Source of the DNA: Rugamonas aquatica
GTDB taxonomy: Bacteria > Pseudomonadota > Gammaproteobacteria > Burkholderiales > Burkholderiaceae_D
Assembly (NCBI RefSeq): GCF_009380215.1
Contig: NZ_WHUG01000008.1
Span: 124,001 to 188,000 of the forward strand
Direction: 5' to 3'
DNA: 64,000 bases
Every line of letters begins with the position of its first letter. Position 1 is the stretch's first letter. The notes under the pieces are model-generated. The model saw only the letters and a list, made by a program, of their open reading frames with translations. It did not search any database and was not told where the DNA came from. The position numbers and the translations under genes are program-made. Shown piece by piece: positions 34,275-42,057 of this stretch.

Positions 34275-35498
34275 ATGAATCCTTTACAGATAGTGGTAGA
34301 GGCGTTTCGCTCGATGATGGCGAACCGCCTGCGCACGCTGCTGACCATGCTGGGCATCATCATCGGCATCACCTCGGTGGTGCTGCTGCTGGCTGTCGGC
34401 GACAGCATGAAGCGCTTCATCGCCAAGGAGCTGGAACAGCTGGGCACCAACATGCTGTTCGTCTCGCCCGGCGGCGACCGCGCGCAGCAGCAACGCATGC
34501 GCACCGGCGCGGCGCCGGCGCTGACCATGGCCGATGCGGCGGCGCTCAACGCGCTGCCGTCGCTGGCCGGCGCGGCCGGTGTGCTGCAGGGCGGCTTCAA
34601 CCTGGCGGTCGGCAACGAGAACGCGTCGAAGACGGTGCACGGCGTGACGCCGGCCATGTTCAAGATCCGCGGCTGGAAGATCGACAAGGGCAGCGCCTTC
34701 AGCGACGCCGATGTGCGCGCCGCCTCGCGCATGGTGGTGATCGGCAAGAAGATCGCCGACCAGTTCTTCTACAAGGTCGACCCGCTGGGCAAGTACATCC
34801 GCATCGAGAACGTGTCCTTCCAGGTGGTGGGCGTGCTGTACGGCGAGGGCAAGCAGGTCGATGGCGGCGACCTGGCCGACTACGTGCTGGTGCCGATCAC
34901 GGCCTCGGCGGCCAACCTGGTGCGGCTGCCGTTCCCCGGCAATGTGCATTACGTGGTGGCGCAGGGCAAGTCCGGCGGCAATCTGCAGGATGCGATCCAG
35001 GACATCAATGAAACGCTGCGCGACCGCCATCACATCAAGTTCGAGCAGCCGGACGATTTCCGCATCGATAACCTGGCCTCGTTCGCCGAGACCGCGCAGA
35101 AGATCAGCGCCGGCCTGGCCGCGCTGCTGGGCTTGATCGGCGCGATCTCGCTGATCGTCGGCGGCATCGGCATCATGAACATCATGCTGGTGTCGGTGAC
35201 GGAGCGCACCCGCGAGATCGGCATCCGCATGGCGATCGGCGCCAAGCCGCGCGACGTGCTGCTGCAGTTCCTGACGGAGGCGGTGGTGATCTGCCTGGTG
35301 GGCGGCATCTTCGGCATCATGCTGGCCACCGGGGCGGCGGCCGCCATCACCTCGACCGGCAAGTTCGACGTGTTCATCACGCTGCAGGCGGTGGTGGTGG
35401 CGTGCGGCTTCTCCAGCCTGGTGGGGGTGTTCTTCGGCTTCTATCCGGCGCGTCGCGCGTCGCGCCTGCTGCCGGTCGATTGCCTGCGCTACGAGTAG
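34275..35498 (+). CDS. MacB-like ABC transporter permease
   Basis: A 407-residue inner-membrane protein. TM1 is about residues 20-42 (LLTMLGIIIGITSVVLLLAVG). A large periplasmic MacB_PCD domain follows to about 270, then three C-terminal helices of the FtsX domain (LIGAISLIVGGIGIMNIMLVSVTERTREIG is the hallmark loop). With the adaptor and ATPase it forms a mechanotransmission exporter of peptides, lipids or macrolides. Confidence 0.94.
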   Translation: MNPLQIVVEAFRSMMANRLRTLLTMLGIIIGITSVVLLLAVGDSMKRFIAKELEQLGTNMLFVSPGGDRAQQQRMRTGAAPALTMADAAALNALPSLAGAAGVLQGGFNLAVGNENASKTVHGVTPAMFKIRGWKIDKGSAFSDADVRAASRMVVIGKKIADQFFYKVDPLGKYIRIENVSFQVVGVLYGEGKQVDGGDLADYVLVPITASAANLVRLPFPGNVHYVVAQGKSGGNLQDAIQDINETLRDRHHIKFEQPDDFRIDNLASFAETAQKISAGLAALLGLIGAISLIVGGIGIMNIMLVSVTERTREIGIRMAIGAKPRDVLLQFLTEAVVICLVGGIFGIMLATGAAAAITSTGKFDVFITLQAVVVACGFSSLVGVFFGFYPARRASRLLPVDCLRYE

Positions 35499-35499
35499 A

Positions 35500-35940
35500 T
35501 CAGTAGTCGAACTTGGTGCTGCGCGGGGAAGTCTTGAAGAAGGATGGGGCGGCCTCGCGCTCCTGCTGTGCCTGTTCGCGGCGCAGCTTGGCTTCGAGTT
35601 TTTTCTGGGCGATGCGCTCGTTGTGCTCGTCCACGCGCTGCTGCATGGCGCGGCCTTGCTTGCTGTTCTGCAGCAGGCTGAATTTCTGCAGCATGGCGGC
35701 GGCCCAGATCAGGAACACCACGAGCAGGGCCAGCAGGTAGCCGGCCTGCCAGATGCCGTAGTTCTGGCTGATGATGGGGAACAGCGGACTGGCGTCCTCC
35801 AGCCAACCCTGGCCCAGCACGCCGCAGATGGCCGCCAGCACGCCCAGCGACAGCGTCTTGACGATCAGCCAGCGGCTGGCCTTGACGCGCGACTCCCAGA
35901 ATTGCAGCGGGGCTTCGAGTTGGTCGGTGGGTATGGTCAT
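35500..35940 (-). CDS. Hypothetical two-helix membrane protein
   Basis: A 146-residue protein convergent with the exporter operon (1 bp between stops). Two hydrophobic helices at about 24-45 and 66-85 are followed by a charged Gln/Glu/Arg-rich coiled coil (QQRVDEHNERIAQKKLEAKLRREQ). No family recognised. Confidence 0.6.
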   Translation of the reverse strand: MTIPTDQLEAPLQFWESRVKASRWLIVKTLSLGVLAAICGVLGQGWLEDASPLFPIISQNYGIWQAGYLLALLVVFLIWAAAMLQKFSLLQNSKQGRAMQQRVDEHNERIAQKKLEAKLRREQAQQEREAAPSFFKTSPRSTKFDY

Positions 35941-36033
35941 AACGATAAGCTTGCGTTCGGGGGATAGGGCGGCAGGTATTATGTCATATTTTCCACCGAG
36001 AAACTAAACCCGCATTGAGCCAGCGCAAACAAA

Positions 36034-36065
36034 ACGGCCCGGTCCCCTGTGCGGGGCCGGGCCGT
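36034..36065 (-). terminator. Terminator of the glycine-zipper gene
   Basis: A long stem (ACGGCCCGG / CCGGGCCGT plus CCCC/GGGG) followed on the minus strand by TTTTGTTT. It lies 18 bp beyond the gene's stop. Confidence 0.8.
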
Positions 36066-36082
36066 TGTTGCGTGCGGGGTGC

Positions 36083-36592
36083 TTAGTTCTTCTTGGCGAT
36101 CTCGTTGCCGACGTAGGCGCCGCCGACCACACCGGCGATGGTGGCTGCGGTCTTGCCTTTGCCGCCGCCGACCTGGTTGCCGATCAAGCCGCCGACCACC
36201 GCGCCTATGCCCATGCCGAGCGGGCTGTTCTGTGCGACCGGGGCCGGGGCCGGAGCCTGCGCCACCGGCGCGTTTTGGGCGCTGTAGTCGTTATGGCTGA
36301 CGTTGCGGGCCGGGGCGTCGCGGTGGTGCACCACGGTGCGGTGTTCAACCACGGCCGGGCGGGTTTCCTGCTGCGTCTGGGCGGCCAGCGGCTGGCCATT
36401 CATCGGCTGGCCGTTCATCGACTGGGTCGTTGCCGGCGCGACGTTGGCGGCGACCGGCGTGTTGTCCGGGGTGGCATGGGAGCTCGGCAGCAGGCCGGCG
36501 ATCGACGCGGCGCCGACCAGGCTGACCAGGGTCAGGGATACGGCGGCTACGGCCATCAGTGGGTGGATGCGGGTGGTTTGAGTGGTCGTCAT
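36083..36592 (-). CDS. Glycine-zipper 2TM (17 kDa antigen-like) envelope protein
   Basis: A 169-residue protein starting at ATG 36592. An N-terminal hydrophobic segment (AVAAVSLTLVSLVGAASIAGLL) is a signal anchor. A Pro/Ala/Gln-rich spacer leads to the C-terminal glycine zipper (GMGIGAVVGGLIGNQVGGG...TIAGVVGGAYVGNEI), the motif of SlyB/17-kDa surface antigens. It probably inserts in or supports the outer membrane. There is no lipobox cysteine. Confidence 0.85.
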   Translation of the reverse strand: MTTTQTTRIHPLMAVAAVSLTLVSLVGAASIAGLLPSSHATPDNTPVAANVAPATTQSMNGQPMNGQPLAAQTQQETRPAVVEHRTVVHHRDAPARNVSHNDYSAQNAPVAQAPAPAPVAQNSPLGMGIGAVVGGLIGNQVGGGKGKTAATIAGVVGGAYVGNEIAKKN

Positions 36593-36690
36593 TTTTATTC
36601 TCCAATATTGCGCCACGGTGGCGCTTGCCCATATAACGGGCTGGAGAACAAAGCCGGTGACGCAGAAAGTGTATCCGGCGTAAGCAGATG

Positions 36691-37011
36691 TTACGGCGCG
36701 CCGCGGGCGGCGTTGCGGCGCTCCAGCCATTCGCGGCCGCCGCCCTGGTCCAGCGCCCGGGCGATGACGGCCGGCGGCAGGCTGTAGACCGTGGCCCAGC
36801 TGGCGCGGCCGTCGCCGGTGTTGGATGGGAAGCTGCTGGTCTCGACCGGCCAATGGTATTTGCGCTTGAGCGCCTTGACGATGGCGGCCAGCGAGGTGCG
36901 GCCTTGCAGCGGCGGGGCGCCGGTCTGGTCGGCGTCGGAAATCAGCACGGCGAGCACGGCGCCGCGCGCGGTCAGTGGTCCGGGGAAGATGGGGAGTTTG
37001 GCGGAAGGCAT
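36691..37011 (-). CDS. Hypothetical protein (106 aa)
   Basis: A small soluble protein, MPSAKLPIFPGPLTARG... The segment LAAIVKALKRKYHWPVETSSFPSNTGDGRASWATVYSL could be a winged-helix-like unit, and the C-terminal ALDQGGGREWLERR is a helix. No family recognised. Confidence 0.5.
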   Translation of the reverse strand: MPSAKLPIFPGPLTARGAVLAVLISDADQTGAPPLQGRTSLAAIVKALKRKYHWPVETSSFPSNTGDGRASWATVYSLPPAVIARALDQGGGREWLERRNAARGAP

Positions 37012-37022
37012 CGCGCCATTTT

Positions 37023-37056
37023 ACCGGACAGCACCACGAGGTGCGGCACTGTCCGG
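37023..37056. other. Inverted repeat between PEP-CTERM gene and hypothetical gene
   Basis: CCGGACAG and CTGTCCGG flank an inner CAC/GTG pair. It lies just after the PEP-CTERM stop and may end its transcript, though no T-run follows. Confidence 0.4.
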
Positions 37057-37075
37057 CGTTTGCCAAGGATGTTGC

Positions 37076-37795
37076 TTAAGCGGCGTGCTCAGCTTTGGCT
37101 TTGCGTTTGCGTGCCAGGCCAACCAGGCCCAGGCCGGCGCCCAGCATCAGGTAGGTGCTAGGTTCCGGCACGGCTGTGACCGACAGGCTGTCGATGCCGA
37201 TGTAGTTGGAATTGTCACCGAACGGGCCGCCGTCCTCCACCGAGTAGTGGAAGGCGAAGGCGCCGCTGGTGGCGCCGGACAGGCCGCTCAGCGTCACGCT
37301 GTACTTGGTCCATTCCTCAGGGTAGCCGCCCACGTCCTGGCCGCCGTTCACCGACAGCAGCAGGCTGCTGAACGAACCGACGCTGCTGGCGGTATTGCCG
37401 ACATTGGTGCCGCCGACGTTGCTGAAGCGTACTTCCAGGCGGTCAGGCCAGGACGAACCGTCAACGGTGCGGGTGTAGAACGACAGGGTGTCGCCGTTGT
37501 GGTAGGTCGAGGTTGGCAGGATCAGCCAGTTGCTGATGGTGGCCACGCCGGCACCGTTGTTGAAGTTGGCGCCGATGTAGGAATTGGCTGCCCCCTGGTA
37601 CGAACCGAATACGGCCGGATTACCCTGGAACCAATCGGTCGAACCCAGCGGATCGCTGTTATTGACCACCGTCCAGCCGGCAGGCACGCCGCCGTCGAAA
37701 TTCTCGGTGAGCGCGTTGGCCGAAGCGGCGCCTGCGCTCAAAACGGATGCCAGGAACAGCGAGGAAATCACAGCAGATTTAAACGAAACAGCCAT
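37076..37795 (-). CDS. PEP-CTERM-sorted exported protein with choice-of-anchor-J domain
   Basis: A 239-residue protein starting at ATG 37795, preceded by GGAGGTG; the longer frame is rejected. Signal peptide is about residues 1-28. The body (ENFDGGVPAGWTVVNN...STDWFQGN) is a choice-of-anchor J, cleaved-adhesin-like beta-sandwich. The C-terminus has VPEPSTYLMLGAGLGLVGLARKRK, a textbook PEP-CTERM tail: PEP motif, membrane helix, basic end. Exosortase/archaeosortase-type processing (EpsH/XrtA) is expected, linked to exopolysaccharide biofilm. The exosortase gene is not in this window. Confidence 0.93.
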   Translation of the reverse strand: MAVSFKSAVISSLFLASVLSAGAASANALTENFDGGVPAGWTVVNNSDPLGSTDWFQGNPAVFGSYQGAANSYIGANFNNGAGVATISNWLILPTSTYHNGDTLSFYTRTVDGSSWPDRLEVRFSNVGGTNVGNTASSVGSFSSLLLSVNGGQDVGGYPEEWTKYSVTLSGLSGATSGAFAFHYSVEDGGPFGDNSNYIGIDSLSVTAVPEPSTYLMLGAGLGLVGLARKRKAKAEHAA

Positions 37796-38051
37796 TTCTA
37801 CACCTCCATCAAGCAATCTAATGAAATCCGGCGAAGCCCCCGCCACGCCGGGCCATGCAATCTTTTACAGATGAGCTTGCATGATTCAAAGATAACATAA
37901 GCACAATAAAAATATGAAAATTTAAACAATTTTGCATATGATTTATATGATTTAGGACAAAAACAACAACGGTGGGGTGGTGGTGCGCTGGCATGCCGGC
38001 TGCGGAGACCCCAAGCGGGCAAGCACGCTGACGATCATGTGTTGATGCAAC
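37796..38051. other. AT-rich upstream region of the PEP-CTERM gene
   Basis: This gap is strikingly AT-rich at 37880-37965 and then returns to normal GC. It contains no supported gene. It should hold the PEP-CTERM gene promoter, but I could not single out boxes. Confidence 0.4.
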
Positions 38052-38084
38052 AAAAAACCCGCTATGCTTCGCAGCATGCGGGTT
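38052..38084 (-). terminator. Terminator left of the island, probably the original tRNA-Leu terminator
   Basis: Imperfect stem AACCCGC-ATGCT / AGCAT-GCGGGTT followed on the minus strand by six T. It faces the direction of tRNA-Leu transcription. Before island insertion it would have lain about 35 bp beyond the tRNA 3' end. Confidence 0.7.
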
Positions 38085-38117
38085 AGAAGTTTGATGATAC
38101 TTGATAACACTGTTGGG

Positions 38118-38134
38118 TGGTGCGGGAGCCGGAA
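38118..38134. repeat. Candidate left attachment site (attL)
   Basis: TGGTGCGGGAGCCGGAA matches the last 18 bases of tRNA-Leu (44884-44901) except for one missing C. Similarity stops exactly at the T-loop, as expected for a recombination core. Confidence 0.6.
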
Positions 38135-38186
38135 CCTCGACTTCAAAGCGAGGCCGCCACTAAAGGCGGTCTATACGGCTGAGCGG

Positions 38187-38210
38187 AAAATACCGTCAAA
38201 AATACCGTCA
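38187..38210. repeat. Left integrase/excisionase arm-type repeats
   Basis: Two tandem copies of AATACCGTCA lie just inside the left end. A 17-nt stretch (AAAATACCGTCAAAAAT) recurs identically at 44758-44774 just inside the right end. Confidence 0.55.
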
Positions 38211-38266
38211 CTTGAATTCGCGTTCGCGGTTCCTTTCGCAGGAACCCAATGATTTCATTGAAGATT

Positions 38267-38491
38267 TTAGTCCTTGCCTGATCGATTCGCAAGCACCCGC
38301 GCGACGCTGGCGGAGGTGATTCTGCTTGCCCTGGAGCTAAGCTTGATTAAGTCTAGCTCGCCGTTCGCTACCATCCGGTAGACCGTCGCGTGGGAAATTT
38401 CCAGCAGGGCCATGACGCTGGTGATCTTGTACAACATCGGTATTCGTTCTGGCTTGAGTTGGGCTGGATTGTGGTTCGGAGGATTTTTCAT
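38267..38491 (-). CDS. AlpA-family helix-turn-helix regulator / excisionase
   Basis: A 74-residue protein with MLYKITSVMALLEISHATVYRMVANGELDLIKLSSRASRIT, a MerR-like winged helix-turn-helix of the AlpA/Xis type. Such proteins activate integrase expression or steer excision in P4-like elements. It sits beside the arm-type repeats, its probable binding sites. A hairpin at 38228-38246 lies beyond its stop. Confidence 0.8.
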   Translation of the reverse strand: MKNPPNHNPAQLKPERIPMLYKITSVMALLEISHATVYRMVANGELDLIKLSSRASRITSASVARVLANRSGKD

Positions 38492-38909
38492 TTTGGCTCC
38501 GGGAAAGTTAAGTTGACTGTGGCTGACCTTGCCATTTTGATCTGCTTAGTTGGCGAAGGATTGAGGCAACGCAGTACACTCATAGGTAAAGTAGCTATGC
38601 GTCATTTTTCACGTATCAGATCGTTGTGCTGCTGAAGTCGGTAATTCCAGGCGCCGGCGCATGAGATATGCCGACAGGTGAAAGACATCTGGCCAGGCAC
38701 CGGGCTGAGCATCCAAGCCAACATGGCGTCTCGTTCGCGGCTGCGGTCGGCGCGCCTCTGGCTAGTATTGAATGCGGCAAGGCTGCCGTGTCGGCGCCAG
38801 TGACCGCAGTCGGCTTGCTTCGCCTAAATAATCGACGCCGCTTGATACGGCTCATCGTGTATCGGCACAGTCCGGCTACAGTGGTAGACGAAGTGCCGTC
38901 GGGCTAGGA
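38492..38909. other. Island intergenic region without a supported gene
   Basis: Between alpA and the oriT-like repeat I find only frames with unlikely composition. It must hold the divergent promoters of alpA and the mob genes. GC content is mixed. Confidence 0.4.
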
Positions 38910-38960
38910 GCAAGCCATGTTTTCGTTTCACTCAAACGTGGCTTGCCCTGCGGGGCTGCT
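38910..38960 (+). other. Putative origin of transfer (oriT)
   Basis: A 13-bp inverted repeat (GCAAGCCATGTTT / AAACGTGGCTTGC, one G-T wobble in single strand) with an 11-nt loop is followed at once by CCTGCGGGG. An inverted repeat adjoining a CCTG-C type nick is the layout of MOBP/MOBQ oriTs. It lies directly upstream of mobC. Confidence 0.55.
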
Positions 38961-39018
38961 CTCGCTACGCTCGTCTGACTGCATTCGCTCCGCTCACCAA
39001 AGCCGGCCAGGTCGCGTG

Positions 39019-39411
39019 ATGAATACCGATCTCACTCCCCGCAAGTCCAAAGGCGGCCGCCGCAAAGGCGACCCTGCCGCTGTCCGCACCGCCGTCATCG
39101 GCGTGCGCGTCTCTGCCAGCGAATACATCACGCTGTGCGAACGGTCCGCCGCCATGCACATGAAACCGGCCCAATGGCTGCGGGCCGCCGCGCTATCCAG
39201 GCGTTTGCCATCTCCTCCCGTAGCGGCGATCAATCGAGAACAGTACGTCGAACTGGCGCGCTTGGCCGCGAACCTGAACCAGCTCACGCGCCTGGCCAAT
39301 GAGGGGCGCAAGGTGACGGTGGCCGATGCCTTGCTGGCGCGCTTGCTGACGGAGACGCGGCGCTTGCGCCAGGCCTTGCTCGGCGTGGAGGTAGTCGACG
39401 ATGATCGCTAA
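39019..39411 (+). CDS. mobC: MobC-like relaxosome accessory protein
   Basis: A 130-residue protein. ATG 39019 is preferred because earlier starts fall in the oriT repeat. A basic N-terminus (RKSKGGRRKGDP) leads to a ribbon-helix-helix-like region (VRTAVIGVRVSASEYITLCERSAAMHMKPAQWLR), then a helical tail with NREQYVELARLAANLNQLTRLAN, the typical MobC block. It would open oriT DNA for the relaxase. It overlaps the relaxase start by 11 nt. Confidence 0.8.
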   Translation: MNTDLTPRKSKGGRRKGDPAAVRTAVIGVRVSASEYITLCERSAAMHMKPAQWLRAAALSRRLPSPPVAAINREQYVELARLAANLNQLTRLANEGRKVTVADALLARLLTETRRLRQALLGVEVVDDDR

Positions 39412-41224
39412 GGCTGTCAAAGGGCGAGGCTTTCGTGGCGCTCTCGATTACGACTTGAACAAAGAGCAGGGCCGCGTGATCGACACCAATATGAGCGGCA
39501 CGACAGCGCGAGAACTGGCGAAGGAACTCGGCGAGGTCCGCAAGCTGCGGCCCAAGCTGGGCAAGGCGGTGCTGCATGTGTCGCTGTCGGCGGCACCGGG
39601 CGAGCATCTGAGCGATGAGCAGTGGCAGCAGGTGGCGCAGCGCTACCTGCACGGCATGGGGCTGGAGAACAATCAGTACCTTGTGACGCGCCACATGGAC
39701 ACTGAGCACGAGCATATTCACCTGCTGGTGAACCGCGTCCGCTTTGATGGCGGTGTCACATCCGACAGCCATGACTACCGCCGCCAGGAGACGCTGATGC
39801 GCGCCATCGAGCGCGAATTCGATTTGCAGCGCGTGACGCCGTCAGTTGCAGCCCAGCGCCACGCGTTGACCAAGGGCGAGATCGAGGAAGGCTTGCGCAC
39901 CGGCGTGCCATCGACGCGCCAGCGCTTGCAGCAGCTGTGCGATGGCGCGGCCGCCCATTGCCACAGCTTCAGTGAATACGCCGAGCGCCTGGCGGCGGTT
40001 GGCGTCGAGCTGGTGCCAGTCACGCAGCTGGAGGGCCGCAAGATGTCGGGTCTGTCGTACCGGCTGGACGGCGTGATGATGAAGGGCAGCGACCTGGGGA
40101 AGGGCTACAGCCCGATGGGGCTGGCGAAACGCGGGGTGAGCTATGACAAAGAGCGAGACGGTGCGGCAGTTGGCCGCTGCCTCGAACGCGGCGCGGGTGG
40201 AAGCGCTGAACCAACAAATCGAGAGCTTGCGTCAGGCGAAGCTGACCAGCGCGGAAGAACTGGCGACGCTGTTGGAGCCGCTCGCACAGGCGATGGCGGC
40301 GTTGACGGACGAGACGAGGGTGAGCCTGGAGCAGATCGGGCAGCACAGCCGGGCGCAGGGCGAGCAATTCCGGACGCAGGTCGAGATGGCGATCATGTCG
40401 TGGCGCAACGCGACGGTAGCGGCCGAGAAGGCAGCCGAACGACTGGACCAGGCGGGGCGGCGGATGGAAGTGAGTCATTACCTGATAGCGCTGTTGACGG
40501 GAATGGTGACAGGGCTGCTCGTGAGCGTATTCTGGCTTTGGCTGGCGCCAGCGCCGACGGTCCAGAACACGCTGGACGCGAAGGTGGTCGCAGAACTGCT
40601 GCGGCCCGAGATCGCAGCGCTGAAGCCGCGCAAAGGCAAATAACGGCGATGGGCGTTGATCATTTCGTGGTGACGCTGGTGGACGCAAAGCAGGGCAAGC
40701 AAGAGGAACGGCGCTGGCGCAAGGCGGAAGTGATCAAGAGCGTGGCATGGCTCAAGCGCATGAACGCACGAGGATACGATGTCTGGATACGGCCCGACGG
40801 CGAGCATGGGCTTGTGCTCTTGGGGGGATTGAAAAAGGATGACTTGCGGACACTGCGTGAACGGGGTTTCGCCCCTGCCACAGTTGTGGAGACTGGCCGG
40901 GACGAGTACCAGGCGTGGGTGAAGTTATCCCAGCGCCCTCTGGACGCGCCTTTACGCGGCCGAGCGGCGGAAGGGCTGGCGCAAGGCCTGGGACGACACG
41001 GCGCGAAAGCCATTAGTCGCACCGATGGTCGATTGGCGGGATTCACAAACCAACAGGTGCAGAGGCGACGTGAACAGCATCCATACGTACTGGTGGAGGA
41101 ATGCGGTGGCCGGCTTGCGCCATCGGCGGCAACTTACCTCACGCGCTTGCAGCCGGATGACAACAAGGCTTTAGAGACCAATCGTGACCGGCAACGTAAT
41201 CGGTCACTCGGTCCTCAACGCTAG
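39401..41224 (+). CDS. mobA: MobA-like relaxase fused to a RepB-type primase domain
   Basis: A 607-residue protein. Residues 1-240 are a relaxase: Tyr17 in FRGALDYDL is the candidate nucleophile, and HMDTEHEHIHLLVNR gives His103, His105 and His107 for metal binding. Residues about 250-410 are Gly/Asp/Arg/Ala-rich low complexity, exactly where mobB is encoded in another frame. Residues about 415-570 (MGVDHFVVTLVDAKQGKQEERRW, GYDVWIRPDGEHGLVLLGGL) look like a RepB-family primase domain. RSF1010 MobA has the same relaxase-primase plan. It would nick oriT and prime the transferred strand. Confidence 0.85.
   Translation: MIAKAVKGRGFRGALDYDLNKEQGRVIDTNMSGTTARELAKELGEVRKLRPKLGKAVLHVSLSAAPGEHLSDEQWQQVAQRYLHGMGLENNQYLVTRHMDTEHEHIHLLVNRVRFDGGVTSDSHDYRRQETLMRAIEREFDLQRVTPSVAAQRHALTKGEIEEGLRTGVPSTRQRLQQLCDGAAAHCHSFSEYAERLAAVGVELVPVTQLEGRKMSGLSYRLDGVMMKGSDLGKGYSPMGLAKRGVSYDKERDGAAVGRCLERGAGGSAEPTNRELASGEADQRGRTGDAVGAARTGDGGVDGRDEGEPGADRAAQPGAGRAIPDAGRDGDHVVAQRDGSGREGSRTTGPGGAADGSESLPDSAVDGNGDRAARERILALAGASADGPEHAGREGGRRTAAARDRSAEAAQRQITAMGVDHFVVTLVDAKQGKQEERRWRKAEVIKSVAWLKRMNARGYDVWIRPDGEHGLVLLGGLKKDDLRTLRERGFAPATVVETGRDEYQAWVKLSQRPLDAPLRGRAAEGLAQGLGRHGAKAISRTDGRLAGFTNQQVQRRREQHPYVLVEECGGRLAPSAATYLTRLQPDDNKALETNRDRQRNRSLGPQR
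40143..40643 (+). CDS. mobB: MobB-like protein encoded inside mobA in the +1 frame
   Basis: A 166-residue protein entirely within mobA, in a shifted frame, with GGGGTGAG before its ATG. It is largely coiled coil (about 1-105: EALNQQIESLRQAKLTSAEELATLLEPL) and ends in a membrane helix (YLIALLTGMVTGLLVSVFWLWLAP). RSF1010 MobB is likewise nested in mobA and membrane-associated, where it stabilises the relaxosome and contacts the type IV coupling protein. Codon bias favours this frame over the mobA frame here. Confidence 0.8.
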   Translation: MTKSETVRQLAAASNAARVEALNQQIESLRQAKLTSAEELATLLEPLAQAMAALTDETRVSLEQIGQHSRAQGEQFRTQVEMAIMSWRNATVAAEKAAERLDQAGRRMEVSHYLIALLTGMVTGLLVSVFWLWLAPAPTVQNTLDAKVVAELLRPEIAALKPRKGK

Positions 41225-41404
41225 AGAAATACAGGTTTTAATCAAATTTTAACTCTCTCAGTTCAGGCGACCGGTGGCTTTCGTCCCGATCAGACGGTCG
41301 TCATTTGCTGAAATTGACAATAGGTACCGTTGTCGCGAAGGCTACGTTCGAGCATATCATGCACAACACCATCGAACTTATTCCCTCCGAGACAGGGTAT
41401 GTCA

Positions 41405-42052
41405 CTAGAATAGATCGATAAATTTTTTTAGCTCCATCGAGCGATATTTTGCCTTACTCAAATGTTCAATAATTCTTGGAGCATATTTTGGCATCCGGTA
41501 TTGTTTCTCTGATTTTTTCAATACACCTTTTTCAACGGCATAACCTAGTTGTACTAGTTGCAACTGCGGATCTGCGATTGTTTCATAATCTTTAAGGGAA
41601 TTCGCGGGTAAACCTAGTCTTGTGTTTGAATATGTAGCTACGATCCAAATCTCAGTTGACTGTGTCGTCAAAATATAATGAGTAGTCGCTAACCCTGAAT
41701 TGGTTCCAAGCCATTGATCAATGGCATTACTGCACCAAGCCTTATCGCCAGGGACACCGCCCTGGCCCTCAAATTTAATAAAATTCGCAATGTCCGTATC
41801 TATTTGAATGATAAGACCATCAGCTTTGTGCATGCGCATATAAAATTCAAGGGGATTACCCTTTGTTTTCAATTTGCCGTGGCGCATGCACCAATTTTTC
41901 ACCTCAGTCCAACCTTGTGGAGGATATGTATTCGACGTCGCATCCTTTGCAGGGGAGATTTCAACAATCTTTCCGCCTAAATGTTCTGCGATCTTATTGA
42001 GAATAACAATATCAGTCGGGCCTTCACAAACAAGAAGATATTTCTTTGTCAT
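41405..42052 (-). CDS. Small TOPRIM-like protein paired with an SMC/ABC-type ATPase
   Basis: A 215-residue protein. KYLLVCEGPTDIVIL has the TOPRIM Glu (Glu10) and Asp14, and LIIQIDTDIANF the DxD pair (Asp85, Asp87). A conserved-looking EISPAKDATS...GWTEVKNWCMRHG block and ETQ/EIW segment follow. TOPRIM proteins of this size (DUF4276, AriB/DUF4435, RloB/AbiLii) act as nucleases in two-gene anti-phage systems. I cannot place it in one of these families without a search. It starts 5 bp after the ATPase stop. GC content is far below the chromosome. Confidence 0.65.
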   Translation of the reverse strand: MTKKYLLVCEGPTDIVILNKIAEHLGGKIVEISPAKDATSNTYPPQGWTEVKNWCMRHGKLKTKGNPLEFYMRMHKADGLIIQIDTDIANFIKFEGQGGVPGDKAWCSNAIDQWLGTNSGLATTHYILTTQSTEIWIVATYSNTRLGLPANSLKDYETIADPQLQLVQLGYAVEKGVLKKSEKQYRMPKYAPRIIEHLSKAKYRSMELKKFIDLF

Positions 42053-42057
42053 CGCTG

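Noticed and set aside
37980..38010. Sigma-54-like TGGCAT...CTGC near the PEP-CTERM gene
   Set aside because: It is on the wrong strand for that gene and deviates from the -12 element.
38118..38175. Possible tRNA-Sec (selC) fragment, because CTTCAAA in a stem context resembles its anticodon arm
   Set aside because: No acceptor stem, D-arm or TTCGA T-loop can be built around it. The adjacent bases match the tRNA-Leu 3' end, so it is better read as a decayed attachment site.
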